Origin: Arthrobacter sp. ISL-28
Lineage (GTDB): Bacteria > Actinomycetota > Actinomycetes > Actinomycetales > Micrococcaceae
Reading direction: 5' to 3'
DNA: 64,000 nt
NCBI RefSeq assembly: GCF_018613875.1
Contig: NZ_JAGGPJ010000006.1
Location: 73,002-137,001 of the forward strand
Shown here: positions 1 through 8,431 of the stretch, piece after piece
How the letters are laid out: the number at the start of each line of letters is the position of its first letter
Position numbering within the stretch: position 1 is the stretch's first letter
The notes under the pieces: generated by a model
The model's input: only the letters and a program-made list of their open reading frames with translations
What the model was told of the DNA's origin: nothing
Databases searched by the model: none
Program-made: the position numbers and the translations under genes

Positions 1-180
1 GAGCGCCCAGCCGAGTGCGGGCTGGGCGGTCACCTCCATCCAGACGGTGACGACGAGCAGCACCACAGCCGAGAAGCCCAGGAATCCGATGATGATGTCG
101 AAGTCCTCGCCGGACCGGACACGCTTATGCCCGAGCCAGGCATCGGGCTTCTTGCCCTGCGGTGCTGCTCCGCCCGTCAC
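1..180 (-). CDS. Small membrane protein of the sugar ABC operon (partial)
   Basis: Sixty codons are visible before the window edge, reading MTGGAAPQGKKPDAW and then a hydrophobic stretch (about residues 31-49, IIIGFLGFSAVVLLVVTVW). The GTG start overlaps the TGA stop of the upstream permease (GTGA), which implies translational coupling and membership of the importer operon. The C-terminus is missing. I do not recognise a family. A hydrophilic N-terminus followed by a transmembrane segment is all that can be stated. Confidence 0.6.
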   Translation of the reverse strand, partial: MTGGAAPQGKKPDAWLGHKRVRSGEDFDIIIGFLGFSAVVLLVVTVWMEVTAQPALGWAL

Positions 181-1064
181 TTGACTGCACCCGCTGTCAA
201 GCCGGCTACGATCTTGCGCTGGAAGATCAGCACGAGGATGACCAGCGGAATGGTCACGATGGTGCCTGCGGCCATGATGGCCGTGTACGGGATCTGCTGC
301 GGCTGCGCGCCGGCGAAGTTAGCAATGGCCACCGTCACCGGTTGGGTTGCATCGCTGGACAGCTGGCTGGCGATCAGGAATTCATTCCAGGAGGAGATGA
401 ACGCAAGGATGGCCGTGGTGAAGATGGCCGGCGCCGCGAGCGGCATGATCACCTTCCGGAACGCCTGCCCCTGGGTGCACCCGTCAACCCGTGCGGATTC
501 CTCAAGCTCCCACGGCATTTCGCGGAAGAAGGACGTCATGGTGTAGACGGTCAGCGGCAGGACGAACGAAATGTTCGGAATGATCAGGGCCTGGTAGGTT
601 CCCATCCAGCCGATGTTGGTGAACAGCTGGAACAGCGGCGTGATCAGCGCGACTCCGGGGAACATGGAGGCACCCAGGATGAAGCCCAGGACCAGGAACT
701 TGAACCGGAAGTTCAGCCGGGCCAGCGCATACGCCGCGAAAACGCCGATCAGCAGCGAGATGGCGGTAACCACCACGCCGATGAAGATGCTGTTCAGCAG
801 CGCCTGCCCGAACCTGTTGCCGAAGGACGTGTCGAACGCCGTGACGAAGTTGTCCAGCGTGACATGGGTGGGGAGAATCGAGGTGTCGTACGTGAAGCCG
901 ACCTCGCGGAAGGCCACGACGACCATCCAGTACGCGGGCGCCAGGCACCAGATAAGGATGACGGCCGCGCTGATGTAGGTGCGGCCCTGCGCCCATTTCT
1001 CCCTGTTCTGAGCCAGACGACGGCCCCTGTCCTGCTCCGCCCGGAGTGCTGTCCCGGTACTCAT
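177..1064 (-). CDS. Carbohydrate ABC transporter permease, MalG type
   Basis: Inner-membrane permease of a CUT1-type sugar importer, 295 aa, the usual length for MalG-like subunits. It has six predicted membrane segments and the cytoplasmic EAA loop (EESARVDGCTQGQAFRKVIMP, near residues 190-210) that docks on the ATPase. Its ATG overlaps the stop of the MalF-type partner (ATGA). No ATPase gene is present in the window, so the system probably uses a shared MsiK-type ATPase encoded elsewhere, as is common in actinobacteria. The neighbouring alpha-glucosidase suggests an alpha-glucoside substrate. Confidence 0.93.
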   Translation of the reverse strand: MSTGTALRAEQDRGRRLAQNREKWAQGRTYISAAVILIWCLAPAYWMVVVAFREVGFTYDTSILPTHVTLDNFVTAFDTSFGNRFGQALLNSIFIGVVVTAISLLIGVFAAYALARLNFRFKFLVLGFILGASMFPGVALITPLFQLFTNIGWMGTYQALIIPNISFVLPLTVYTMTSFFREMPWELEESARVDGCTQGQAFRKVIMPLAAPAIFTTAILAFISSWNEFLIASQLSSDATQPVTVAIANFAGAQPQQIPYTAIMAAGTIVTIPLVILVLIFQRKIVAGLTAGAVK

Positions 1065-2098
1065 TTCTTCCCCTTACCGGTGGCGCCGCTTTGCTCCACA
1101 ACGTTCGCCCCAAGGAAACGGACGAAGATGAAAGCGACCAAAAAGATGATGATGAACGTGATGGTGGACAGCGCCGCCGCAGCATTGAACCCCTGCCGGA
1201 TCTGGCTGATCACCAGGATGGACAATGTGGTGGTGTTGTTCGCGCCGCCCGTGAGGATGTACGGCAGGTCGAACATGCGCAGCGCGTCGAGGGTACGAAA
1301 CAGGATTGCCACCATCAGTGCGGGCTTCACCAGCGGCAACGTGATCATCCGGAACCGCTGCCAGGCCGAAGCACCGTCGACCTTGGCCGCCTCATAGACC
1401 TCGGCCGGGATCATCTGCAGGCCTGCCAGGATCAGCAGCGCCATGAACGGCGTGGTCTTCCAGGTGTCCGCGATGATGACCGCCCACCTGGCCGGCCACT
1501 CGCTTCCGGTCCACAAAATGGAGGTGTTGAAGATCTTGTTGGCGATGCCCTGGAAATCGAAGATGAAGAGCCACAACTGTGCCGTCACCGCCGTGGGGAT
1601 GGCCCACGGCACCAGGACGGCTGCACGAACCAGGCTCCGGCCCTTGAAGGTCCGGGCCATGATCATGGCCATCCAGAAACCCATAACGGTTTCCAGGGTG
1701 ACCGTGATGATCGTGAAGATGAACGTGGTCTGGGTGGCGGACCAGAACTGAGCTCCGAGGGTTCCGGGCGGACACGCAACGGTCCCGCCGCCGGGGGCTG
1801 CACACTGCTGCGCGATCCAGTTGACGTAGTTCTGGATGCCGGCTGGGCCGCCGGCCGTGAACAGGCCGGTCGCAGGGTCCAGCCCCGCGTCCTTCTGGAA
1901 GGACATCACGATGGCGCTGATGATCGGGTACACGATCACCACGGCAAGCGCGATGATGGTCGGAGCCAGCAGCCAGGTGGCCCATTTGCCCTGGCTGAGG
2001 ATCTTGTTGTCCTCACCCACGCCCTTGGGCCCGTGGTGTATCGGGGTACCGCCCGACGCCGGTGCCTTGACCGGCGTCGAGCCTACTTCGGTTGCCAT
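1061..2098 (-). CDS. Carbohydrate ABC transporter permease, MalF type
   Basis: Membrane permease partner of the MalG-type protein, 345 aa from the ATG at 2098 (MATEVGSTPVKAP). A longer upstream reading lacks a good ribosome site. The N-terminal 35 residues are hydrophilic. The first membrane segment follows (WLLAPTIIALAVVIVYPI), and a large periplasm-side loop carries CAAPGGGTVACPPG. The EAA motif reads YEAAKVDGASAWQRFRMITLP. It starts 7 bp after the binding-protein gene, so the three genes form one operon. Confidence 0.93.
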   Translation of the reverse strand: MATEVGSTPVKAPASGGTPIHHGPKGVGEDNKILSQGKWATWLLAPTIIALAVVIVYPIISAIVMSFQKDAGLDPATGLFTAGGPAGIQNYVNWIAQQCAAPGGGTVACPPGTLGAQFWSATQTTFIFTIITVTLETVMGFWMAMIMARTFKGRSLVRAAVLVPWAIPTAVTAQLWLFIFDFQGIANKIFNTSILWTGSEWPARWAVIIADTWKTTPFMALLILAGLQMIPAEVYEAAKVDGASAWQRFRMITLPLVKPALMVAILFRTLDALRMFDLPYILTGGANNTTTLSILVISQIRQGFNAAAALSTITFIIIFLVAFIFVRFLGANVVEQSGATGKGKK

Positions 2099-2105
2099 GG
2101 CTGGA

Positions 2106-3392
2106 CTACGATCCCGCACCGGCGGATTCGATGGACTTCTGCATGTCAGACAGTGCCTGCTCCACAGACTTCTCACGTTTGAGGGCCGCGTAGGAGTTTT
2201 CCTGGATCGCCTGGGTTACCGCCGGGTAGAACGGCGTGACCGGGCGGGGCACGGCGTTTTCGATGGCAGTCTTCAGCGTGGGCAGGTACGGAAGCTTCTT
2301 CACCAGTGCGGGATCGTCGTAGAGGTTGGCCAGTACGGGCGCCAGCGATCCCTGGACAGCATAGAACTTCTGGTTTTCCTCAGAAGCGATGTACGAGATG
2401 AAATCCTTTGCGGTCGCCTTGTTCTTCGAGTACACGCTGATCCCGGCACTGTGGCCGCCCAGGCTCGATGCGCCCGGGCCGTCCTTGCCTGGAAGCGGGG
2501 CAACGGCGAACTTGTCCTTCACCTTCGACGAACCTTCAGTTGCCATGAGGCTGTACGCATACGGCCAGTTACGGTGGAACAGCAGGTTCCCGGACTGGAA
2601 GGCCCGGCGGCTTTCCTCTTCCTGGTAGGTGATGGCTTCCTTCGGAATGTTGCCGTTCTCGAAGGCCTTCACGAGGTTTTCGAGACCTGCCTTGGCCTCG
2701 GGGGTGTTCAGGCTGGGCTTGCCGTCCTTGTCCAGCACCGAACCGTCGGCGGAGTTGATGGCTTCCGAAGCATTCACCGTGAGGCCCTCGTACTGCTTGT
2801 ACTGGCCCGAGAAGCAGCCGATCTTGTTCTCCTTGGCGATGGAGCACATCTGCATCATCTCGTCCCAAGTCTTCGGCGGGGTGGGCACGAGGTCCTTGCG
2901 GTAGTAGAGCATGCCGCCGTCGGATTCCTTGGGTGTTGCGTAGAGCGTTCCCTTGTAAGTTGCAGCGTCCACAGTCGGCTTAAGCATGGCGGAGGTGTCG
3001 ATCGCCATCTGGTCCTTGAGCGGCTGCAGCCAGCCCTTGGCTGCGAACTCTGCCGTCCACACGACGTCGACACTTACGACGTCGTAGTTGGCGTCCTTGG
3101 CTTGGAAGTGCTGGACCAGATCGTCGTGCTGCTGGTCAGCCTGGTCCGTCTGCTCCTTGAAGGTGACCTTCTCGTCGGGGTGCGCGGCGTTCCACTTTGC
3201 GATCATGGGGCGCACTACGTTGTTGTTGTCCTTGCCCTGGACGTAGGTGATGGGACCGCGGCCGTCCAAGCCGGCGGCGGCATCGCCGCCACCGGCCTGC
3301 GTGCCGCCGCCGCCGCCGCCACCGCAGGCGGAGAGCGTCAGGGCGAGAACGCCGGCAGTAGCTACCGGCAGTAAGAAGTTGGGCGTTTTCAT
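2106..3392 (-). CDS. Sugar ABC transporter substrate-binding lipoprotein
   Basis: Extracellular solute-binding lipoprotein, 428 aa, first gene of the importer operon. The N-terminus is a lipoprotein signal peptide with lipobox LTLSAC, the lipidated Cys being residue 23, followed by a poly-Gly spacer. The rest is a family 1 solute-binding fold (ITYVQGKDNNNVVRPMIAKW; GKDGPGASSLGGHSAGISVYS). The sequence looks closest to maltose/trehalose-type binding proteins, which fits the divergent alpha-glucosidase, but the exact sugar cannot be read from the sequence. GAGGAG-type ribosome site before the ATG. Confidence 0.92.
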   Translation of the reverse strand: MKTPNFLLPVATAGVLALTLSACGGGGGGGTQAGGGDAAAGLDGRGPITYVQGKDNNNVVRPMIAKWNAAHPDEKVTFKEQTDQADQQHDDLVQHFQAKDANYDVVSVDVVWTAEFAAKGWLQPLKDQMAIDTSAMLKPTVDAATYKGTLYATPKESDGGMLYYRKDLVPTPPKTWDEMMQMCSIAKENKIGCFSGQYKQYEGLTVNASEAINSADGSVLDKDGKPSLNTPEAKAGLENLVKAFENGNIPKEAITYQEEESRRAFQSGNLLFHRNWPYAYSLMATEGSSKVKDKFAVAPLPGKDGPGASSLGGHSAGISVYSKNKATAKDFISYIASEENQKFYAVQGSLAPVLANLYDDPALVKKLPYLPTLKTAIENAVPRPVTPFYPAVTQAIQENSYAALKREKSVEQALSDMQKSIESAGAGS

Positions 3393-3455
3393 TGGCAGGA
3401 GACTCCTCGCTGAGTGACAACAAAAGATCAGTGTGCGGTTGATGTGGTGACGCTC

Positions 3456-3485
3456 ACACTAGTAACGTTGCCGGAGGAAATGCAA
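3456..3485 (-). promoter_or_regulatory. Candidate promoter of the sugar importer operon
   Basis: On the minus strand a -35 TTGCAT (3480-3485) and a -10 TAGTGT (3456-3461) are separated by 18 bp. The -35 hexamer overlaps the LacI-type operator at 3481-3494, so repressor binding would block it. Assignment is by consensus only. Confidence 0.45.
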
Positions 3486-3518
3486 GCGTTTACACCTATT
3501 TGTTCAAGCGCTTACACC
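3481..3518. promoter_or_regulatory. Two LacI-family operators between importer and glucosidase
   Basis: Two palindromic sites of the LacI/GalR type, TGCAAGCGTTTACA (3481-3494) and TTCAAGCGCTTACA (3503-3516), have centres 22 bp apart, about two helical turns. They sit in the divergent promoter region of the importer operon and alpha-glucosidase. A third site with the same AAGCGCTT core lies upstream of the levansucrase. No LacI-family regulator gene is in the window. Confidence 0.75.
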
Positions 3519-3541
3519 GAATTGTTACCGGAAAGGCAACC

Positions 3542-5500
3542 ATGACTTATCGCCCGATTGCGACGCCCGGCTCGGACATCGGGGCGTGGTGGGCCAGCGC
3601 CGTGGTCTACCAGATTTACCCGCGCTCCTTTGCAGACGGCAACGGCGACGGCATGGGAGATCTGCCCGGCGTCACCGCACGGTTGCCCTATCTGAAGAAG
3701 CTGGGCGTCGACGCCGTCTGGCTCTCGCCGTTCTATAAATCGCCTCAGGCGGACGCCGGCTACGACGTGGCCGACTACCGCCAAGTGGACCAGATGTTCG
3801 GCAGCCTCGATGACTTCGACGACATGTTGCAAAAAACTCACGGCCTGGGCATGAAGGTCATTGTGGACCTGGTGCCGAACCACACCTCGGATGAACACAC
3901 GTGGTTCCAGGAGGCGCTGGCCGCGCGGCCTGGGTCGAGGGAGCGCGACCGTTACATCTTCAGGCCGGGGAAGGACGAAGTAGCAGGATCAGGCGACGGC
4001 AACATCGCCCCCAACAACTGGAAGTCCATCTTTGGCGGCTCTGCCTGGACACGGACCACCAACCCGGACGGAAGCCCCAGCGACTGGTACCTGCACCTTT
4101 TCGACACCAAGCAGCCGGACCTCAACTGGGACAACCCCGAAGTGCAGGAGGAGATGCGCTCCGTACTCCGCTTCTGGCTGGACCGCGGAGTGGACGGCTT
4201 CCGGGTGGATGTGGCGCACGGAATGGTCAAGGAGGCCGGGCTGCCGGACTGGGACGGCGTGGCCGCCATGGTGGAGGGTTCCGCCGACGCCGGGCATCTC
4301 CCGGATGCCCCCGGCACGCATTCCGAGGCCGCGGAGCCCCACACCGCGCACCGCGCAAGCCTCGCCGCCGGTTCCGCCGGCGCAGATGACGCTGCCCGGC
4401 TTAGCGTTTCGGTGCTTGACGCCCCTGGCGGGGGCAGGCTTCACGAGCCGGTGTCGCCGCTGTATCCGCCCTCGCCCTTCTTTGACCAGGACGGCGTCCA
4501 TGACATCTACCGGGACTGGAACCGGGTGCTGGCCGAGTACGACGGCGACCGCATGCTCGTGGCCGAAGCCTGGGTCGAACCGGCGGAGCGCCTGGCACGG
4601 TATGTCCGCAAGGACGAAATGCAGCAGGCCTTCAACTTCGACTTCCTCCTGGCCGGCTGGGATGCTGGCCGGATGGCGGTGGCCATCGAAGAGTCGCTTG
4701 AAGCGGCGGCCTCCGTAGGTGCGCCGACCACTTGGGTGCTGAGCAACCATGATACGGTGCGCCACACCAGCCGCTTCGGGCTGTCGGATCCCACCACCTT
4801 CCCGAAGGGCATTGCCGCCGACGACGAGCAGCCGGATGCCGCTTTGGGCGTGGCCCGCGGCCGTGCGGCCAGCCTCGTGTCCTTGGCCCTGCCGGGCTCG
4901 GCGTACCTCTACCAGGGCGAGGAACTGGGCCTTCCGGAGCATACTGCGGTACCCGCGGAAGCACGCCAGGACCCGACGTTTTTCCGCACCGACGGCGTTG
5001 AGCGCGGGCGCGACGGTTGCCGCGTTCCGCTGCCGTGGAAAGCTGATGAGCCCGGGTTCGGTTTCGCTGACGCCTACACACCGCCAGGGTTGCCTTCCGG
5101 CGCAACGTTCGACGGCGGGACGTCCGACGGCGGGACGGGTCACCGCCCGCCCGCCCCGCCGTGGCTGCCCCAGCCCGAATCCTTCGGAAAGCTGGCCGCG
5201 GACCGGCAGGACGGCGTCGAGGGCTCCACCTTGGAGCTGTACCGGTCGGCGCTCTCACTGCGTAAGGTCCATGGATTGGGCTCCGGCACCTTCTGCTGGG
5301 CCGACAACCACGATCCCGAGCTGGGCGTTCTGGCGTTCCAGAACCGCGACATCCTGGTGGTAGCCAACCTGGGCACAGAGCCGACCCTCGTTCCGGACGG
5401 CTACCGCGTGATTCTTTCGAGTGCGGCGGGAGTAGTTGGAACCGAAGCCGACGATGCGGTGATTGCACCGAACTGCGCGGCATACCTGGTGGCTGGGTAA
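3542..5500 (+). CDS. GH13 alpha-glucosidase
   Basis: Cytoplasmic glycoside hydrolase (GH13, oligo-1,6-/alpha-glucosidase type), 652 aa, that hydrolyses imported alpha-glucosides. The start is the ATG at 3542 behind GGAAAGG. The N-terminal (beta/alpha)8 motif VVYQIYPRSFADGNGDG is clear. Catalytic residues read as nucleophile D223 (DGFRVDVAHG), acid/base E342 (VAEAWVEP) and D404 (LSNHDTVRH). Two unusual low-complexity insertions are present: an Ala/His/Gly-rich stretch at about residues 250-300 and a Gly/Thr/Pro stretch near 510-540 with a GGTSDGGTG repeat. It is divergent from the importer, with shared LacI-type operators. Confidence 0.93.
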   Translation: MTYRPIATPGSDIGAWWASAVVYQIYPRSFADGNGDGMGDLPGVTARLPYLKKLGVDAVWLSPFYKSPQADAGYDVADYRQVDQMFGSLDDFDDMLQKTHGLGMKVIVDLVPNHTSDEHTWFQEALAARPGSRERDRYIFRPGKDEVAGSGDGNIAPNNWKSIFGGSAWTRTTNPDGSPSDWYLHLFDTKQPDLNWDNPEVQEEMRSVLRFWLDRGVDGFRVDVAHGMVKEAGLPDWDGVAAMVEGSADAGHLPDAPGTHSEAAEPHTAHRASLAAGSAGADDAARLSVSVLDAPGGGRLHEPVSPLYPPSPFFDQDGVHDIYRDWNRVLAEYDGDRMLVAEAWVEPAERLARYVRKDEMQQAFNFDFLLAGWDAGRMAVAIEESLEAAASVGAPTTWVLSNHDTVRHTSRFGLSDPTTFPKGIAADDEQPDAALGVARGRAASLVSLALPGSAYLYQGEELGLPEHTAVPAEARQDPTFFRTDGVERGRDGCRVPLPWKADEPGFGFADAYTPPGLPSGATFDGGTSDGGTGHRPPAPPWLPQPESFGKLAADRQDGVEGSTLELYRSALSLRKVHGLGSGTFCWADNHDPELGVLAFQNRDILVVANLGTEPTLVPDGYRVILSSAAGVVGTEADDAVIAPNCAAYLVAG

Positions 5501-5524
5501 CCCGTCAGAAGAGTGGTCAACTGA

Positions 5525-5560
5525 AGAGCGCTGCGTGCCCGTTTGGGAACGCAGCGCTCT
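5525..5560 (+). terminator. Hairpin between convergent alpha-glucosidase and Asp23 operon
   Basis: A perfect 12-bp stem AGAGCGCTGCGT / ACGCAGCGCTCT with a 12-nt loop, beginning 24 bp after the glucosidase stop. The following bases are only moderately T-rich. It may serve both strands because the next gene is convergent. Confidence 0.75.
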
Positions 5561-5622
5561 CTTATTCAGCGCTCACTCGCGAGCAAAACGGAACCGCCGC
5601 CGGACGAGGCAGGAGGCAACCT

Positions 5623-6234
5623 TCAGCGGACGCGCTCGGCGCGGCTGAAGCGTGAGCGGGCTCCGGAGGCGATGTGCACCAGCACGGGCGTCCTTTGGCC
5701 TACGACTTGGTCCAAGGCTGCCGCGAGGGCAGACGCGTCCGCCGCGAGGAGGTGCGGTGCGACCCCGGGCCGAGGATGAAGGCGGATTTTGAGGGCCGGC
5801 TGCCCGCGGACCTCATAGGTGGTGACCGAGGCGCCTGCGAGGTCCGGACGTTCAGCGAGCGCATTTTTCAGCGCCTGCTCCGCCACTCCGCCGCCGATCC
5901 GCACGTCTCCCGGGACGCCGCCCGGATCCTCGGCGGCCAGCAAGAGGTCAGAGCGCCCTTTTCCTTGCTGGGCAACCCAGGCCACCATGAGGCCTATCAG
6001 CAGGATCAGGACAAGTGCCAGGACGATCCACAGCCAGCTTTCCGGACGGCCCGGAAACCTCGTCCCTTCAAAAAGCCGGTTGGCCGCATCCCAGACGCCT
6101 CCGGACCATGCCTTCCACCAGATGCCGACGGCGGGAACCGTGGCCAGCAGCATGAGCAGGATGCCGACAGCCAGCAACTGGAGGCCGAGAATGCCGATGA
6201 GAACCCTGTTGAGCAGCCGCGGGGTGCTGTTCAT
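5623..6234 (-). CDS. amaP: AmaP-like alkaline-shock membrane anchor protein
   Basis: 203 aa membrane protein, last gene of the Asp23-type operon. Two membrane segments (about residues 9-32 and 66-87, SWLWIVLALVLILLIGLMVAWVA) are followed by a cytoplasmic Asp23-like alpha/beta domain (GDVRIGGGVAEQALKNALAERPDLAGASVTTYEVRGQPALKIRLHP, described here in part). In Firmicutes AmaP anchors Asp23 at the membrane, and the same role is inferred here. Its ATG overlaps the preceding stop by 4 bp. Confidence 0.65.
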   Translation of the reverse strand: MNSTPRLLNRVLIGILGLQLLAVGILLMLLATVPAVGIWWKAWSGGVWDAANRLFEGTRFPGRPESWLWIVLALVLILLIGLMVAWVAQQGKGRSDLLLAAEDPGGVPGDVRIGGGVAEQALKNALAERPDLAGASVTTYEVRGQPALKIRLHPRPGVAPHLLAADASALAAALDQVVGQRTPVLVHIASGARSRFSRAERVR

Positions 6235-6878
6235 GCCCCAATCACCCCCGATGTGGCCAGGTTGACCCGGACGGCAGGCATGGGGATCGGAGCCATGGCA
6301 CGGAGTTCATCCTCGACGGCCTCCCGGATCGCATTCTCGCTCACGGGCACACCGGAAGTTGGGCGCACGTTCACCACAGCGTGGCGTTGGGACACCACCA
6401 CCATGACCTGCTCGGGCATGACGTTGGCCACAAGGCGGGCCCGGCGTGCCAGGGCGGACGCTATGACTTCGTCGTCGACCACCACAGCTATGCGGGGCTC
6501 TTCAAGCAGATGCCTTGCCCGGCGGCCGGGCAATATGGCGCTGAGAAAGAAGAACAGGCCAACCGCCGTGACCACAGCGCCGGTGACCCCCAGCAGGAGG
6601 GGCGGGATGCCGTTCGGAAGCGCAACGATTCGTTCGGCCGCAGTTTGGGGGTCGATAAGCCATGGCGGCTGGCCGATGGCTCGAACCGCCGATTCAAGGA
6701 GCCCGTAGAGGGAGAAGAGAATGACGACGACGGCGGCGATCCCGGCTGCTGCGGCACGTGAGGAATGGGTCTCCCGGTCCAGGACGCGGCGCATGTCGAA
6801 AGACTCGGCCTGGGCGGGCTCCGCGGCGTTGCCCGGCTCTTCACCCGCCGGGTGCTGCTGTTCAATGACTGAGCTCAA
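6231..6878 (-). CDS. DUF6286-type membrane protein of the Asp23 operon
   Basis: 215 aa. A charged N-terminus is followed by a membrane segment at about residues 42-64, a second near 93-115 (LLLGVTGAVVTAVGLFFFLSAIL), and then a soluble C-terminal domain (RIAVVVDDEVIASALARRARLVANV) that resembles the Asp23-associated DUF6286 proteins of actinobacteria. It overlaps both operon neighbours by 4 bp. Its molecular role is unknown, and an envelope-stress function is inferred from the operon. Confidence 0.65.
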   Translation of the reverse strand: MSSVIEQQHPAGEEPGNAAEPAQAESFDMRRVLDRETHSSRAAAAGIAAVVVILFSLYGLLESAVRAIGQPPWLIDPQTAAERIVALPNGIPPLLLGVTGAVVTAVGLFFFLSAILPGRRARHLLEEPRIAVVVDDEVIASALARRARLVANVMPEQVMVVVSQRHAVVNVRPTSGVPVSENAIREAVEDELRAMAPIPMPAVRVNLATSGVIGA

Positions 6879-7255
6879 CGGACCCGGCCCCTTTCGGTGA
6901 CGTGCGCGCCGCTGATGCGGATGTCGACCCTGCTCAGGCGTGCACCGCTGAGTTCGGTGACCTTCGTCAGGATCTCGGACTTGGCGGCAACGGCCCGCTC
7001 CCAGATGGGGCCGCCGAAAACCGCGACCCGCGCCGGGTCCCGGAGAACCGCCGTCAAGGCGGGGATCTTGATAGGCGTGACAAGGGACAAGGCCAGCAGG
7101 CCGTCGTCGTCGGACCAGTCAGCGCGGACGTTGTGCGGGGGAATTCCCAGGGCATCCCCCGCGGCCGCCTTGGCCAGGCTTGTCAGGGCCTGCGTGCTGA
7201 TCCGGTTGTGGCCGTTGTACAGCCGGCTGGGAGTGGTTTCGGCGTCCAGGGTCAT
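6875..7255 (-). CDS. Asp23/Gls24-related protein (divergent)
   Basis: 126 aa soluble protein with the Asp23-like core pattern: an ISTQALTSLAKAAAGDALGI helix, a beta region (GLLALSLVTPIKI), then a helix (IWERAVAAKSEILTKVTELSG) and a final strand (RLSRVDIRISGAHV). It is shorter and more divergent than the first gene of the operon. It overlaps both neighbours by 4 bp, so stoichiometric, coupled translation is likely. Confidence 0.6.
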   Translation of the reverse strand: MTLDAETTPSRLYNGHNRISTQALTSLAKAAAGDALGIPPHNVRADWSDDDGLLALSLVTPIKIPALTAVLRDPARVAVFGGPIWERAVAAKSEILTKVTELSGARLSRVDIRISGAHVTERGRVR

Positions 7256-7443
7256 GACGAGGAGCGCCGCCCGCTGAGGGCGTCAAGGACGCTGCGCAGG
7301 TCGAGTTTCCCTTCTGCGGCGCGGCCCAGCAGGGCACCTATGCCCATGAAGAGCAGGGAAATCAGGAACCCCCACAGGCCGAACTGTAGAGACATGAACG
7401 CCACGAACGCGCCAATTCCGATGCCCACGACCGTCATGCTCAC
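7252..7443 (-). CDS. Small DUF2273-like membrane protein
   Basis: 63 aa. It is nearly all hydrophobic (two segments, GIGIGAFVAFMSLQFGLWGF and LISLLFMGIGALLG), ending in a basic tail (DALSGRRSSS). This size and position match the DUF2273 partner found between Asp23 genes in Gram-positive envelope-stress operons. It overlaps both neighbours by 4 bp. Confidence 0.65.
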   Translation of the reverse strand: MSMTVVGIGIGAFVAFMSLQFGLWGFLISLLFMGIGALLGRAAEGKLDLRSVLDALSGRRSSS

Positions 7444-7892
7444 AGGGTCCCCTCCCTCTCAGACGCTGCCGCCGGTCCCGCCGGTTTCACGGGCGGGGCG
7501 ATATAGACATCGTTGATTTCAACGTTCACTTCGATGACTTGCAGGCCGACGAGTTTCTCAACTGCCGAATAGACGGCGGCCCGGACCTGGTTGGCCAGGG
7601 AGTGCAGCGGGGTGCCGTATGACGCGACCAGGGTGATATCAACAGCGACCTGGGTTTCGCCGACCTCGGCATGTACGCCTGCCGCATGGTCGGAGCTTCC
7701 GACCGCGTCCCGGATAGCGCCCAGCGCCCGGGACGAGCCGGTTCCCAGGGAGTAGACGCCGGGCACGCCACGGGCGGCGATTCCCGCCACCTTGGCCACC
7801 GCTGTTTCAGAAATGACTGTCCGTCCGCCGCCGGTCTGGCTGAGGGCCGCTTGCGTGCGGATGCCGGCAGGATCCGGATTCTGGTATTCCAT
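7440..7892 (-). CDS. Asp23/Gls24 family envelope stress response protein
   Basis: First gene of the five-gene operon, 150 aa from the ATG at 7892 behind AAGGGGAGCG. A start 27 bp further upstream has no ribosome site. The Asp23 domain is clear: TVISETAVAKVAGIAARGVPGV, then VAVDITLVASYGTPLHSLANQVR and VIEVNVEINDVYI. The family forms membrane-tethered filaments linked to cell-envelope homeostasis. A GGGGATAGGG stretch about 30 bp upstream could be an alternative-sigma -10 element, but the match is weak. Confidence 0.88.
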   Translation of the reverse strand: MEYQNPDPAGIRTQAALSQTGGGRTVISETAVAKVAGIAARGVPGVYSLGTGSSRALGAIRDAVGSSDHAAGVHAEVGETQVAVDITLVASYGTPLHSLANQVRAAVYSAVEKLVGLQVIEVNVEINDVYIAPPVKPAGPAAASEREGTL

Positions 7893-7975
7893 CAGGCGCT
7901 CCCCTTCTGTTGAACACAACCCTATCCCCTAGGTCGGACAACGTCAGGGGTGCACCGGCCCGATTCGCTGGATGC

Positions 7976-8431
7976 TTAGGCGCAGTTGCTGGCCAGCCAT
8001 TTGGTCACCGGGGCCATGGCCTCCTGGAACTTGCCGCTTGAATATACGGTCTGGTCACTCAGCCCGGCCACGGCCACTTCATTCAGCCTGGTGAAGTCCG
8101 CCTTCAGTGTGTCGGGAACGCGTTTCACCGTGTCGCTGAGCTCTGCCTTCTTCTGCTCAAGCTCGGCGGTCTTGCCCTGGGCAGCGGACATGGGCCACAG
8201 AGAGGCTCCGGTGGCCTGCTCGGAAATAGTGGCGCACGCCTCTTCAGCCGTGGCGAAGCCGCCAAAAGCGCCGTTTGACGCGCTCGTGGCCGGCGCCGCC
8301 GAAGGGCTGCTCGAAGAATCGCCGGAAGACGAGGACGACGGCGCGCTCCCGGCGGTTGGGGCGGAGCAGGCGGTAAGTGCCATGACAGTGAAGAGGGCGG
8401 AGGCGGTCAACGGACGGGCAAAGTTTTTCAC
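7976..8431 (-). CDS. Putative secreted lipoprotein
   Basis: 151 aa with a lipoprotein signal peptide (lipobox MALTAC, Cys at residue 22), a long Ser/Gly/Pro linker (SSSSSGDSSSSPSAAPATSAS) typical of actinobacterial cell-surface proteins, and a helical C-terminal domain ending SNCA. A conserved-looking pair of Cys (TAEEACATIS and ASNCA) could form a disulfide. The family is not recognised. It lies upstream of the Asp23 operon on the same strand, separated by 83 bp. Confidence 0.75.
   Translation of the reverse strand: MKNFARPLTASALFTVMALTACSAPTAGSAPSSSSSGDSSSSPSAAPATSASNGAFGGFATAEEACATISEQATGASLWPMSAAQGKTAELEQKKAELSDTVKRVPDTLKADFTRLNEVAVAGLSDQTVYSSGKFQEAMAPVTKWLASNCA

Noticed and set aside
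162..1397. Long plus-strand open frames of about 400 codons across the sugar permease genes.
   Set aside because: They are antisense to clear MalF/MalG permeases, have Arg/Asp/His-rich composition typical of high-GC shadow frames, and lack ribosome sites.
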